Of a stretch of DNA of 11,254 nt, positions 1 through 6,602 are shown piece by piece (within the stretch, counting starts at the first letter, position 1; each line of letters begins with the position of its first letter). This DNA is from Candidatus Methanophagales archaeon (lineage in GTDB: Archaea > Halobacteriota > Syntropharchaeia > Alkanophagales > Methanospirareceae). The stretch spans positions 1 to 11,254 of the forward strand of contig JACGMN010000029.1 in the NCBI GenBank assembly GCA_014061035.1. Reading direction: 5' to 3'. Position numbers and translations under genes: made by a program. Under the pieces are notes generated by a model. The model searched no databases. It saw only the letters and a program-made list of their open reading frames with translations, and was not told the origin of the DNA.

Positions 1-665
1 CGCTGCACTTCTCGCTCTCCTGAGGTGCCATCCTCCTCTCTTCGAGCTGCTATCGCATCTATCTCATCAATGAACAGGATGGAAGGAGCTTTCTCTTTCG
101 CCAACTCGAACAGCTCCCTCACCATCCACGCACCTTCACCGATGTACTTCTGCACCAATTCAGAGCCTACGACACGTTTAAAAGTGGCGGATGTACGGTT
201 TGCAACCGCTTTCACAAGCAGTGTCTTCCCGATACCTGGTTCTCCTATCAGAAGAACACCTTTTGAAGGCACGACACCGATACGCTTAAATCGCTCTGGC
301 TCGATCAATGGTAGTTCAACAGCCTCCGTTATCTCTTCCATCTGATACTTTAATCCACCTATCATTTCATAATTTGCGTCCTGAGATTCTATTACCTCCA
401 TACTAGATACCGCAGGGTCTTTTGTAGACGGAAGAACCGCTACTACAGCCAGCGATTGTTGATCCAACCCGACTTGCGTACCCGCGGAGAGATTTTTACG
501 CTCTACAAGCCGCTGCAAGTAATTGAGAACGAATCGAGGTCCTGTGCTTTATCCTATCCTGCAAGTATCTCAAGTGTTCATCGCCAGAAGATGCATCGAC
601 ACCTGCACCCGCACCCGCACTTGCACCTGCACCGGACCTGGCACCAGCACCGTCGACTACTTCTT
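1..665 (-). pseudogene. pan: Disrupted proteasome-activating nucleotidase (PAN), partial at left edge
   Basis: PAN is a hexameric AAA+ ATPase that unfolds substrates and feeds them into the archaeal 20S proteasome. On the minus strand, frame 548->1 reads the second half of the PAN OB domain (starting STGPRFVLN), the linker (LPSTKDPAV), then the AAA domain: GGLKYQMEEITEAVELP, a Walker A GEPGIGKT near 220-240, the SELVQKYIGEGA segment and Walker B ILFIDEID. It is open at the window edge. The expected N-terminal coiled coil (EHLRYLQDRIKH, about 540-570) lies in a different frame, which stops at 496-498; the AAA frame has a stop at 549-551. Roughly 35-45 residues between coil and OB domain are missing. 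The coil frame is open only from 665 and has no ATG or GTG before the coil. First ATG in the AAA frame is at 401. Indel errors in the assembly could produce the same picture; a truncated protein from 401 or a TTG is possible. Confidence 0.72.
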
Positions 666-2159
666 CTCATTTTCTAAAAAAGTTTTCTGCTTACCTATTT
701 TCTGCTTACCTATTATCATATCAAGAGCTGCTATAAACTTCTCCTCAGTCTTCTCTGGAATGGATGCACCCGCGGCAATAGGATGTCCGCCACCAAAGCT
801 GCCTACTTCTCTTGATGCCTTCTCCAACGCCTTAGCGAGATCTATTCTACTCGATACAGGCGGCAGCAGCAGTTTCTTATTACAGCGTGCGGATACCTTT
901 GTTTCAGGTTTCTTTCCGTTCTCCGTCCGGTCCATCCGATTTAACACTATTACTGGCTTATCTGTGCATAAATAATCTGCTACTATTCCAGCTAAAATTC
1001 CCGTTACACCGCGTTCCTGCACGTGGAAATAAAAAATATTTTCTCGCTCTTTTATCGCGTCCTCGCCATCTGCACTCTCTATCCTGGTCAATTCAGAGAC
1101 AAGTTTGTTTTGAATACTTGTGTAAAACGCACCCGCTTCCTCTACCAGTCTGTCTTCACGCAGGCACAGCCCGATACCAATTCCAGACTTACCTAACCGC
1201 CCACATGCATCTATCACCTTCATAAATGTCATTCCATCCCGTATCACCTCAGAATGGAAGATATACGTTGTTCCAACCAATACTTCATCGCTGATATCTG
1301 GTTGCGATTCCCGTAATAGCGAGAACAACGCAGTAGTCAATCTTTTCTCCTCTTCTATCGTCAAATCGCTTGAATTCTTATCACGCTCTATATCCAATTT
1401 TTTCAAAAACGCGTCTACACACTCTATTTTACCTGCGAGCGGGATATAGGGGTCGGTAGCGAAGAAGATCAAATCACGAATTTTACCACCGCCGAGCTTC
1501 AACCCGGTTTTAACAGATATAACACCCTCTTGTAGTGCTTCATCCAAAATCATCCTGTTTAATCCGGTATTAAGCTCTAGTTTATCGCCCAATGTTCCTG
1601 CGACTGCAAGTCCGGCGAGGTCTATATTGCCTTTACCTGTTTCGTCATCTGACATGCATCTTGCCACGAGATAAGAGAGCCCTGCGGCACAGATTGTGCT
1701 ACCGCGTTCATTTGTCAGCTCGTGCTGCTCTTCATTCGCATCCGCAGCACCGTTTCCTGTGCTTGTGCCAGTGCAGCAGGGATTTATAAGGACTGGAGAG
1801 GAAAGGGATGAGGAAGAGGATGCGTTAAACAGATTGATGTGCGCGGATGTTAGGGGTATAGGCGCGTGGTGGTCTATAATTACTACGTCCTTCTCTTTTA
1901 GATACTCATATAGCAGTTCAAGTTGTGCAGTGCCCATATCGCAAATTATGATCAGGTCTTCATTTAATCCGCGAATAAAAGATCGCTCCAGTTTGCTTAC
2001 AATGGTCGCGTGGAACCGCATACCTCTTCTGAGTAAAGCGTTACAGATAATCCCTGCCGAGGTTATCCCATCCGCGTCATAATGCGAGATAACCCGTGCA
2101 TAATCATGCTTTTTTATTATCACTGCGCCATTTTCCACGCTCTTTTGTAGTGCTGTCAT
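657..2159 (-). CDS. DHH/DHHA1 family phosphoesterase, RecJ-like (archaeal RecJ/GAN type)
   Basis: Likely a metal-dependent single-strand nuclease or phosphoesterase of the DHH superfamily; archaeal members include GAN, which binds GINS at the replication fork, and other RecJ homologues. Visible motifs in 500 residues: HYDADG (26-31), CDMG (73-76), the name-giving DHH (96-98), a GTLGD segment (188-192), and the C-terminal DHHA1 signature GGGHPIAAGA (456-465). Between the DHH motif and the next conserved block is a low-complexity insert rich in Ser, Thr, Gly and Asn (about 113-150). The C-terminus carries a tandem IGKQK duplication. ATG at 2159 is preceded by AAGGT as a weak Shine-Dalgarno and an AT-rich TATA region at 2190-2212. 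The stop abuts the pan remnant, so the two were probably cotranscribed. Family assignment is firm; exact substrate (GAN, RecJ2 or an oligonucleotide phosphodiesterase) is not resolved. Confidence 0.88.
   Translation of the reverse strand: MTALQKSVENGAVIIKKHDYARVISHYDADGITSAGIICNALLRRGMRFHATIVSKLERSFIRGLNEDLIIICDMGTAQLELLYEYLKEKDVVIIDHHAPIPLTSAHINLFNASSSSSLSSPVLINPCCTGTSTGNGAADANEEQHELTNERGSTICAAGLSYLVARCMSDDETGKGNIDLAGLAVAGTLGDKLELNTGLNRMILDEALQEGVISVKTGLKLGGGKIRDLIFFATDPYIPLAGKIECVDAFLKKLDIERDKNSSDLTIEEEKRLTTALFSLLRESQPDISDEVLVGTTYIFHSEVIRDGMTFMKVIDACGRLGKSGIGIGLCLREDRLVEEAGAFYTSIQNKLVSELTRIESADGEDAIKERENIFYFHVQERGVTGILAGIVADYLCTDKPVIVLNRMDRTENGKKPETKVSARCNKKLLLPPVSSRIDLAKALEKASREVGSFGGGHPIAAGASIPEKTEEKFIAALDMIIGKQKIGKQKTFLENEKK
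685..714. repeat. 15-bp perfect tandem duplication in the DHH gene
   Basis: The unit TTCTGCTTACCTATT occurs twice head to tail (685-699 and 700-714). Read on the coding (minus) strand it gives the pentapeptide IGKQK twice near the C-terminus of the DHH protein. The length is a multiple of three, so the frame is preserved. It looks like a recent slippage or duplication event. Confidence 0.9.
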
Positions 2160-2279
2160 AGCTTTACCTTAAATAACCTTCTCTTTGCTATTTATTATTT
2201 ATTATAGATAGAGAAGAGATAGAATGGAAGTCTTGGCAGGGCGTGTGGCCTAGTTAGGATATGGCGGCAGCCTCCTAAC

Positions 2280-2301
2280 AAACTTTTAGAAAAAGTTTGA
2301 T
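2280..2301. repeat. Hairpin repeat, copy 1 (tRNA intron)
   Basis: The copy is AAACTTTT-AGA-AAAAGTTT followed by GAT: an 8-bp perfect inverted repeat with a 3-nt loop. An identical 22-nt copy lies at 2319-2340. The left arm begins inside the outer helix of the BHB motif. Confidence 0.9.
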
Positions 2302-2318
2302 CAAAAAATGCTGCGCAG

Positions 2319-2340
2319 AAACTTTTAGAAAAAGTTTGAT
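2319..2340. repeat. Hairpin repeat, copy 2 (tRNA intron)
   Basis: Identical over 22 nt to the copy at 2280-2301 and in direct orientation, 39 nt apart start to start. It is preceded by GCAG, a context partly shared with a similar sequence at the 3' end of the DHH gene (670-690, minus strand). Confidence 0.9.
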
Positions 2341-2383
2341 GGTCAAATTGGGGGAAAGCTGCAAATCACGGGTTCAAATCCCG

Positions 2384-2647
2384 TCACGCCCGTGCATGCA
2401 CCTTTTCACTGTCTACTACTATGACATCCTCTATCGCGTTGACAGCATCGAACGGTATGAAGATATAACCGTCCATCTTTTTAAACCTGCTTATGTTAAG
2501 CTCCTCAGCAGGTTTAACTACTAATTCTTTCAACATACCTGATCCTGTCTCTGCCACCATATTCTGCAATACGCCTATTTCACGACCTTCCGAGTCCACG
2601 ACACGTTTATTACTTAACTTCAGTGCCGATAGTTTCTGCATTTTCAT
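2384..2647 (-). CDS. PRC-barrel domain protein
   Basis: A small single-domain PRC-barrel protein of about 87 residues. The family is a beta-barrel found in the photosynthetic reaction centre H subunit, RimM and many short archaeal proteins of unknown role. The visible pattern is typical: a KLSALKLSNKRVVDSEGREIG start, then a beta-rich LVVKPAEE core, and an IFIPFDAVNAIEDVIVV end. The frame extends upstream to an ATG at 2692, but I prefer the ATG at 2647 because it opens the domain directly and is preceded by GAGGAT at short spacing and by AAAGGAGG further upstream. It overlaps the end of the NAD kinase gene by 38 nt, implying translational coupling in an operon. Its TGA (2384-2386) lies opposite the tRNA-Arg T/acceptor stem. 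Its molecular function is unknown. Confidence 0.8.
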   Translation of the reverse strand: MKMQKLSALKLSNKRVVDSEGREIGVLQNMVAETGSGMLKELVVKPAEELNISRFKKMDGYIFIPFDAVNAIEDVIVVDSEKVHARA

Positions 2648-3539
2648 TCCTATCCTCTTCGTTCCTCCTTTCAACACTCCGTAATTTCTCACGGAATTTT
2701 AAAAAATGCGTGCCCAATATTTTCACAAAAAGAGCTGGCTCGCCTTTTGTAACTATAATCTGTTCTTCTTTTCCTATCGCTCTGTAAAACTGCCCATCTA
2801 TGACTAAGTTAGCGCCCCTCGTCTCCATGAGTTCCAGACTTATCACGCTGTTTATATCTACGACTGTTGGTCGCACAGAAAGTTTAAAAGGCGCTATTGG
2901 CACTATTATGGTTGCGCCCACCACTGGGTCTACTATTGGTCCACCCGCACTCATTGCATACGCTGTACTTCCGGTGGTGGTTGCAAAGATAATACCGTCT
3001 GCTCTTAGCCGGTCTAACTCCCACCCATCGATAAAGGTGGCGAAGTGAAGCATCTTCCCTGGTTTCGGCGTTATTACGACCGCTTCATTCATCGCGTATG
3101 GTATCTTCTCCTTCCCTTCTGATCCAGCTATCGTTACAGACAGCCGCTCTTTACGCTCGACCTCAAACCCTTCTAATAACCTCATAAGTGTAGAAACGCT
3201 CTCTCCCGGCTGTATCTCCGCTAAAAACCCGATAGCACCCATGTTTATCCCCAAAACAGGTGTTTGATGCTTTAACGCATGAAGCGTCCTCAGGATTGTG
3301 CCATCGCCACCAATGCAAATCATAAGGTCAACGTCCATCTCTTCTATCTTCATACCATGATCATAACCATAACCATGACCATGACCATGCGTTTGGAGCT
3401 TATACGCTGTCGCTTCGTCTAATATTACTTCAATTCGATCCCGATCATCTACGGATTCAACCAACCTCTTTAATACGAATATATCCTCTTCTCTTCCTTT
3501 ACACACTATACCGATACGTTTCGGCTGAATCACGGTCAT
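2610..3539 (-). CDS. nadK: NAD kinase (NADP-forming)
   Basis: Phosphorylates NAD to NADP in the cytosol using ATP (some archaeal enzymes also use polyphosphate). Of 309 residues, the diagnostic blocks are GGDGT (77-81), the NE pair in MNEAVV (150-155), GSTAYAMSAGGPI (190-202) and LVIDGQ (245-250), in the usual order. An unusual tract of alternating His/Tyr and Gly (51-62) sits between the N-terminal Rossmann strands, encoded by short tandem repeats near 3354-3392. The C-terminal tail beyond HFLKFREKL is long and charged, and is encoded largely in the stretch that overlaps the PRC-barrel gene. The start is ATG at 3539, 26 nt after the NAC stop, so it is the second gene of the NAC operon. Confidence 0.95.
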   Translation of the reverse strand: MTVIQPKRIGIVCKGREEDIFVLKRLVESVDDRDRIEVILDEATAYKLQTHGHGHGYGYDHGMKIEEMDVDLMICIGGDGTILRTLHALKHQTPVLGINMGAIGFLAEIQPGESVSTLMRLLEGFEVERKERLSVTIAGSEGKEKIPYAMNEAVVITPKPGKMLHFATFIDGWELDRLRADGIIFATTTGSTAYAMSAGGPIVDPVVGATIIVPIAPFKLSVRPTVVDINSVISLELMETRGANLVIDGQFYRAIGKEEQIIVTKGEPALFVKILGTHFLKFREKLRSVERRNEEDRNENAETIGTEVK

Positions 3540-3565
3540 TCTATTTTTTTTGAATATTTCTCGCG

Positions 3566-3940
3566 CTACTCGGAGAGCCGGAATATTGCCTCAGCTAAAT
3601 CCCCATTTGTTTCGAGTAATGCCGCTTTCGCTTTCGTCTCACTGCAGCCTGTCTTGTCCATCACTATCTCTATATCTTCTTGAGCGATATTCAAAACAGG
3701 CTCGCGGTCAGATCCAATCCGTGGCCGTTTTACCGGGGTGCCAGTTACTTGATACATCTTCGAGCCCGATGCGTCCATAATAGTAACGATAGCGTCCTCA
3801 AAGACTATTTCGGCATCCGCAGTTCTTATCACGACTTCCTCGACATCGCTTATCTCTTCCAGGCTTATGCCCATCTTTTTCATTTGCTGACTTAATCTTT
3901 TAGGATCTAAGCCGGCACCCTTTCTAAATCCACCGCGCAT
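3566..3940 (-). CDS. nac: Nascent polypeptide-associated complex protein (archaeal NAC-alpha)
   Basis: Binds near the ribosome exit tunnel and contacts emerging chains; archaeal NAC is a homodimer. The 124-residue length is typical. The sequence starts with the Gly/basic segment MRGGFRKG, followed by LSQQMKKMGI, the NAC beta-barrel (about 30-80, EVVIRTADAEIVFEDA...YQVTG) and a C-terminal UBA domain (about 85-122, IEIVMDKTGCSETKAKAALLE). ATG at 3940 has AAAGAGG upstream, and an AT-rich promoter region lies beyond. It is the first gene of the NAC-nadK-PRC operon. Archaeal NAC often neighbours tRNA or translation genes; here tRNA-Val lies divergently upstream. Confidence 0.95.
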   Translation of the reverse strand: MRGGFRKGAGLDPKRLSQQMKKMGISLEEISDVEEVVIRTADAEIVFEDAIVTIMDASGSKMYQVTGTPVKRPRIGSDREPVLNIAQEDIEIVMDKTGCSETKAKAALLETNGDLAEAIFRLSE

Positions 3941-4053
3941 TTTTCTTTGCCTCTTTATTATTTTTTATTGTAGTTGTATCGTATCATATACAATAGAATT
4001 GCTACTTATTATAATAATAAGATACAAGAATATAAAAAGCATAGCTGGAGGGA
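3941..4053. promoter_or_regulatory. Divergent AT-rich promoter region (NAC / tRNA-Val)
   Basis: A strongly AT-rich 113-bp spacer between the NAC start (minus) and tRNA-Val (plus). TATA-like stretches occur at 4005-4020 (TTATTATAATAATAAG) and 4031-4038 (TATAAAAA). The former is better spaced for the tRNA; the latter would put initiation inside the mature tRNA. The assignment of boxes is tentative. Confidence 0.4.
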
Positions 4054-4126
4054 GGGCCCGTGGTCTAGCTGGAATGACGTCGCCTTTACGAGGCGAAGGT
4101 CATGCGTTCGAATCGCATCGGGCCCA
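4054..4126 (+). tRNA. tRNA-Val(TAC)
   Basis: Acceptor GGGCCCG (4054-4060) pairs with CGGGCCC (4119-4125); discriminator A is 4126; CCA is not encoded. D stem GTC/GAC. Anticodon stem TCGCC pairs with GGCGA around loop TTTACGA, so the anticodon is TAC (GTA valine codon). The variable region has 5 nt. T arm ATGCG-TTCGAAT-CGCAT. No intron. Confidence 0.95.
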
Positions 4127-4148
4127 TTTCGTACATGTTTAGTTAATA

Positions 4149-5516
4149 TTACATCAACAATTCAACTTCCACCTCATCACCTTCTTCTATTATTTCCTTC
4201 CCTTTCTCCATGAATATATACCCCTCAGCCTTTGATAGCGTTGTAATTGCACCGGAGCCTGTAAGGATAGGATAAGCAAGAAAGGATGCTTCTTCCTGCT
4301 TTTTCACGGAATTCTTAACTGGAACTGGAACTGGAACTATATTGACTAGCACGTATTCATTTCGTCCGCGCTCGGAGAAGATTCTCTGCGCTGCCTTTGC
4401 TTCTATTCTCTTTTCATTGTATCCTCTTCTTTCAGTACCAGTACCAGTACCAGATATCGTGCGGAGTAGGGGTGCAACGAAAAGGGAGAAGGTGATCAAT
4501 GCGGGTGTGGGGTTCCCGGGCAACCCGAAAAAAGGCTTTTCCGCTAATAGCCCAAAGATGAACGGTTTTCCTGGCTTTATATCAACGCCGTGCACGAGAA
4601 TCTTGCTCTCGGCACCGGCACATTCTTCTATCGCTCTGAGCAGCAAGTCGTCAACGCCTGCAGATGTACCGCCAGTAGCAATTATAACGTCAGCACCTTT
4701 TTCCAGCGATTCCGTTAACTTTAATGAGATCTCTTCGATGTTATCACGGGCAATTCCAGCGAAATGAGGGATGCAGCCGCTCTCCCGAACAGAATCGCAG
4801 AGTGTCTGTGCATTAACATCGTATATCTTCGCAGGAGCGAGGACTTCTCCAGGCGCTATCAGTTCATTACCCGTAGATATGATTGCTACAGTCGGTTTTT
4901 TACGAACATAAACTTCATTTATACCACAAGCAGCCAGGATACCGGTCTCACGTGGTGTAAACGTAGTTCCGCTCCTTACTATCTGCTCTCCTCGCTTTAT
5001 ATCTGAGGCAGCCGGCATGATATTCTCGCCCGGTGCAACCGGGCGGTATACCTTCACTTTCTTTATCGCACCGTGATCACTATCACCGGTGTACTCAGAG
5101 GTATCTTCGACTTTAACAACCGCGTTTGCTCCTGTCGGGATCGGTGCACCGGTAGATATACCTATACAATAACGTTTCTCAACAGATTGTGAAGTAGCTG
5201 GAGATTCTCCAGCAGAGAGATAGCCCTTTATGATAAGAGATATAGGGTTAGTCTCATCAGTATAAAATGTATCAGACGCTACTACTGCGTAGCCATCCAT
5301 GATTGCACGATCAAACGTAGGAACATCGATAGCGGAAAAAATGTCTGAGGAAGCAATCCTACCGAGTATATCGCTTATGCCGACCTTCTCTGCAGATCCG
5401 CCTGCGCCTGCGCCTGTTCCTGCTCCTACTCTTACCCTTGCAACCTCTGCGGCGATCTGTGCAATTATCGCATCTACTTCAGTCTTCCGGGTGATCTCTA
5501 AGAACTGCTTCCCCAT
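4149..5516 (-). CDS. moeA: Molybdopterin molybdenumtransferase MoeA
   Basis: Inserts molybdate (or tungstate) into adenylylated molybdopterin, the final step of Moco/Wco synthesis, in the cytosol. Starting from ATG 5516 (455 residues; two TTG codons lie just upstream), the MoeA blocks are in order: VPTFDRAIMDGYAV (65-78), GISTGAPIPTGANAVV (119-134), TGNELI (215-220), TGGTSAGVDD (281-290), HGVDIKPGKP (309-318) and GLPGNP (331-336). Domain IV forms the C-terminus. Three low-complexity tracts interrupt it: Gly-Ala-Thr at 31-40, Gly-Thr at 356-361 and Val-Pro at 393-400, each encoded by hexanucleotide-type repeats. No clear Shine-Dalgarno is visible. It lies 82 nt downstream of slipin on the same strand. 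The MoaB/MogA gene that supplies its substrate is divergent beyond slipin. Confidence 0.95.
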   Translation of the reverse strand: MGKQFLEITRKTEVDAIIAQIAAEVARVRVGAGTGAGAGGSAEKVGISDILGRIASSDIFSAIDVPTFDRAIMDGYAVVASDTFYTDETNPISLIIKGYLSAGESPATSQSVEKRYCIGISTGAPIPTGANAVVKVEDTSEYTGDSDHGAIKKVKVYRPVAPGENIMPAASDIKRGEQIVRSGTTFTPRETGILAACGINEVYVRKKPTVAIISTGNELIAPGEVLAPAKIYDVNAQTLCDSVRESGCIPHFAGIARDNIEEISLKLTESLEKGADVIIATGGTSAGVDDLLLRAIEECAGAESKILVHGVDIKPGKPFIFGLLAEKPFFGLPGNPTPALITFSLFVAPLLRTISGTGTGTERRGYNEKRIEAKAAQRIFSERGRNEYVLVNIVPVPVPVKNSVKKQEEASFLAYPILTGSGAITTLSKAEGYIFMEKGKEIIEEGDEVEVELLM

Positions 5517-5598
5517 CAACAAGAAATATTTTCTGCTTTTTTGTGCTTTTTTTTGTACTTATCTCGTTCTCTCAGCGATCTATCTATCTATTTTCTCT

Positions 5599-6375
5599 TT
5601 ACCCCTTAGATTCCGCTGTCTTGGTCTCAGATCGGCGGTATCCTAGCGCCTCGAACATTTCTATTGGGAACGGAATGAGCACAGTAGTAGATTTTTCTTC
5701 TGTTGCATCTTTTATTGTCTGGAGCGTTCGGATAAACATCCCGCCTTTTTCTTTTTGAAGAACAGCTGCAGCTTCTGCAATCTTCTTTGCTGCCTGGAAC
5801 TCGCCATCTGCTGTAATAATTCGTGCTCTTCTATTCCGCTCTGCTTCTGCTTGCGCCGCCATTGCACGCTGCATCTCTTTCGGTATTTCTACATCCTTTA
5901 TCTCTACTGCAGTAACTTTTATTCCCCAAGGATCAGTCGCGTCGTCTATTATAGCCTGTAACTGTTTGTTAAGCTTGTCTCGTTCGGAGAGTAATACATC
6001 CAACTCTGCCTGACCTATCACCCCTCTCAGCGTGGTAAGAGCGAGTTGAGCAGTAGCATACTGGAATTGCTCCACCTCGGTTATCGCGCGCTCAGGATCA
6101 AGCACGCGGTAATAAACGACCGCATTCACTTTCGTCGTGACGTTGTCCTTAGTTATGAGCTCTTGCGGCGGAATATCGAAGACCGTTACTCGTAAGTCTA
6201 ACTTGGTCATGGTCTCGATGACTGGGATAATAAAGAACAGACCCGGTCCCCTCGCACCTACTAACCGTCCAAGCCGAAAGATTACGCCTCGCTCATACTC
6301 TTTCACTACCCTTATCGCTGCTGCAAATACAATAAATACAAATAGCAATATTCCTATTATCCATTCCAAAGCCAT
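5599..6375 (-). CDS. Slipin, stomatin/prohibitin (SPFH) family membrane protein
   Basis: A membrane-anchored scaffold protein of the stomatin group. In 258 residues there is a hydrophobic N-terminal segment (4-22), the SPFH/Band 7 start VVKEYERGVIFRLGRL (23-38), GPGLFFIIPVIE, the DIPPQELITKDNVT block (67-80), and an Ala/Glu-rich helical region (about 165-215) ending in the typical IPFPIEM segment. ATG at 6375 is preceded by AAAGGAGGAGG, and a TATA box AGTATATATACC lies about 65 nt upstream, so it probably starts its own transcript continuing into moeA. In Pyrococcus, slipins pair with an NfeD-like protease in an operon; no nfeD gene is adjacent here. Its precise role in the cell is unknown. 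Confidence 0.92.
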   Translation of the reverse strand: MALEWIIGILLFVFIVFAAAIRVVKEYERGVIFRLGRLVGARGPGLFFIIPVIETMTKLDLRVTVFDIPPQELITKDNVTTKVNAVVYYRVLDPERAITEVEQFQYATAQLALTTLRGVIGQAELDVLLSERDKLNKQLQAIIDDATDPWGIKVTAVEIKDVEIPKEMQRAMAAQAEAERNRRARIITADGEFQAAKKIAEAAAVLQKEKGGMFIRTLQTIKDATEEKSTTVLIPFPIEMFEALGYRRSETKTAESKG

Positions 6376-6435
6376 CTTGTTTTTTATACCTCCTCCTTTA
6401 ATTCTATTTACTTCGATAATATCATTCTACTAGCA

Positions 6436-6448
6436 GGTATATATACTT
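6436..6448 (-). promoter_or_regulatory. Probable TATA box of slipin
   Basis: The minus-strand reading AGTATATATACC is a good archaeal TATA element. With initiation about 25-30 nt downstream, the slipin mRNA would have a leader of roughly 40 nt containing the strong AAAGGAGGAGG ribosome binding site. Confidence 0.5.
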
Positions 6449-6464
6449 TATCAGTAACTACTCA

Positions 6465-6507
6465 GGTTCAAAGTTCGGGGGTTCACGGTTCAAGGTTCAA
6501 GGTTAGA
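6465..6507. repeat. Degenerate GGTTCAA heptamer array
   Basis: Six consecutive 7-8 nt units: GGTTCAA, AGTTCGG, GGGTTCAC, GGTTCAA, GGTTCAA, GGTTAGA. They lie in the intergenic region between the divergent slipin and MoaB/MogA genes, between their TATA-like elements. The unit resembles a tRNA T-loop, but no tRNA fold surrounds it. Confidence 0.7.
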
Positions 6508-6532
6508 CCGGTAAAAATCGAAGGGTGTGAGG

Positions 6533-6558
6533 ATATATCTTTAAAACAATTTTAAAAT
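6533..6558 (+). promoter_or_regulatory. Probable TATA region of moaB/mogA
   Basis: AT-rich elements ATATAT (6533-6538) and TTTTAAAATAC (6549-6559) lie 45-70 nt before the start codon. The second fits a start site around 6580 and a short leader. Tentative. Confidence 0.35.
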
Positions 6559-6602
6559 ACAGATACATAGATAGCACGAATTGTAACAAGATGGGATGAA
6601 AG

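Larger units (their letters stand above)
2278..2356 (+). other. tRNA-Arg intron with bulge-helix-bulge splice motif
   Basis: A canonical BHB can be drawn. The 4-bp central helix is CTCC (2272-2275) with GGGG (2351-2354), including one T-G wobble. The two 3-nt bulges are TAA (2276-2278) and AAA (2355-2357), each cut after the second base. The outer helix is CAA (2279-2281) with TTG (2348-2350). This places the intron at 37/38, the standard archaeal site, for cleavage by the splicing endonuclease. The intron body holds two copies of a 22-nt hairpin repeat separated by a segment containing the palindrome CTGCGCAG (2311-2318). Confidence 0.85.
2239..2392 (+). tRNA. tRNA-Arg(CCT), intron-containing
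   Basis: Acceptor stem GGGCGTG (2239-2245) pairs perfectly with CACGCCC (2385-2391), with discriminator G at 2392 and no encoded CCA. D stem GCC/GGC is 2248-2250/2263-2265. Anticodon stem GCAGC (2267-2271) pairs with GCTGC (2358-2362). The mature 7-nt loop is C-T-C-C-T-A plus A2357, giving anticodon CCT for the arginine codon AGG. The variable loop has 5 nt (2363-2367). The T arm is ACGGG-TTCAAAT-CCCGT (2368-2384). A 79-nt intron interrupts it after position 37. Its last 9 nt overlap the 3' end of the convergent PRC-barrel gene. Confidence 0.93.

Noticed and set aside
25..345. Plus-strand ORF of 106 codons at the left edge
   Set aside because: Its complement reads clear AAA ATPase Walker motifs; the plus-strand translation is an antisense artefact.
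1696..2082. Plus-strand ORF of 128 codons opposite the DHH gene
   Set aside because: Shadow of the DHH coding frame; Ser/Ile-rich translation with no recognisable domain, while the minus strand has complete DHH motifs.
2280..2340. CRISPR-like repeat pair
   Set aside because: Only two copies with a 17-nt spacer, lying wholly within a tRNA intron whose BHB splice motif explains the location.
4342..4767. Plus-strand ORF of 141 codons
   Set aside because: Antisense to MoeA domains with GLPGNP and TGGTSAG motifs; no independent ribosome binding site or domain seen.
5579..5592. CTAT tetranucleotide repeat between slipin and moeA as a regulatory site
   Set aside because: About three units only, in a short spacer; no supporting signal.
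6465..6507. Possible tRNA or tRNA fragment because of GGTTCAA T-loop-like words
   Set aside because: No acceptor, D or anticodon stems can be built around it, and the words repeat in tandem, which a tRNA would not do.
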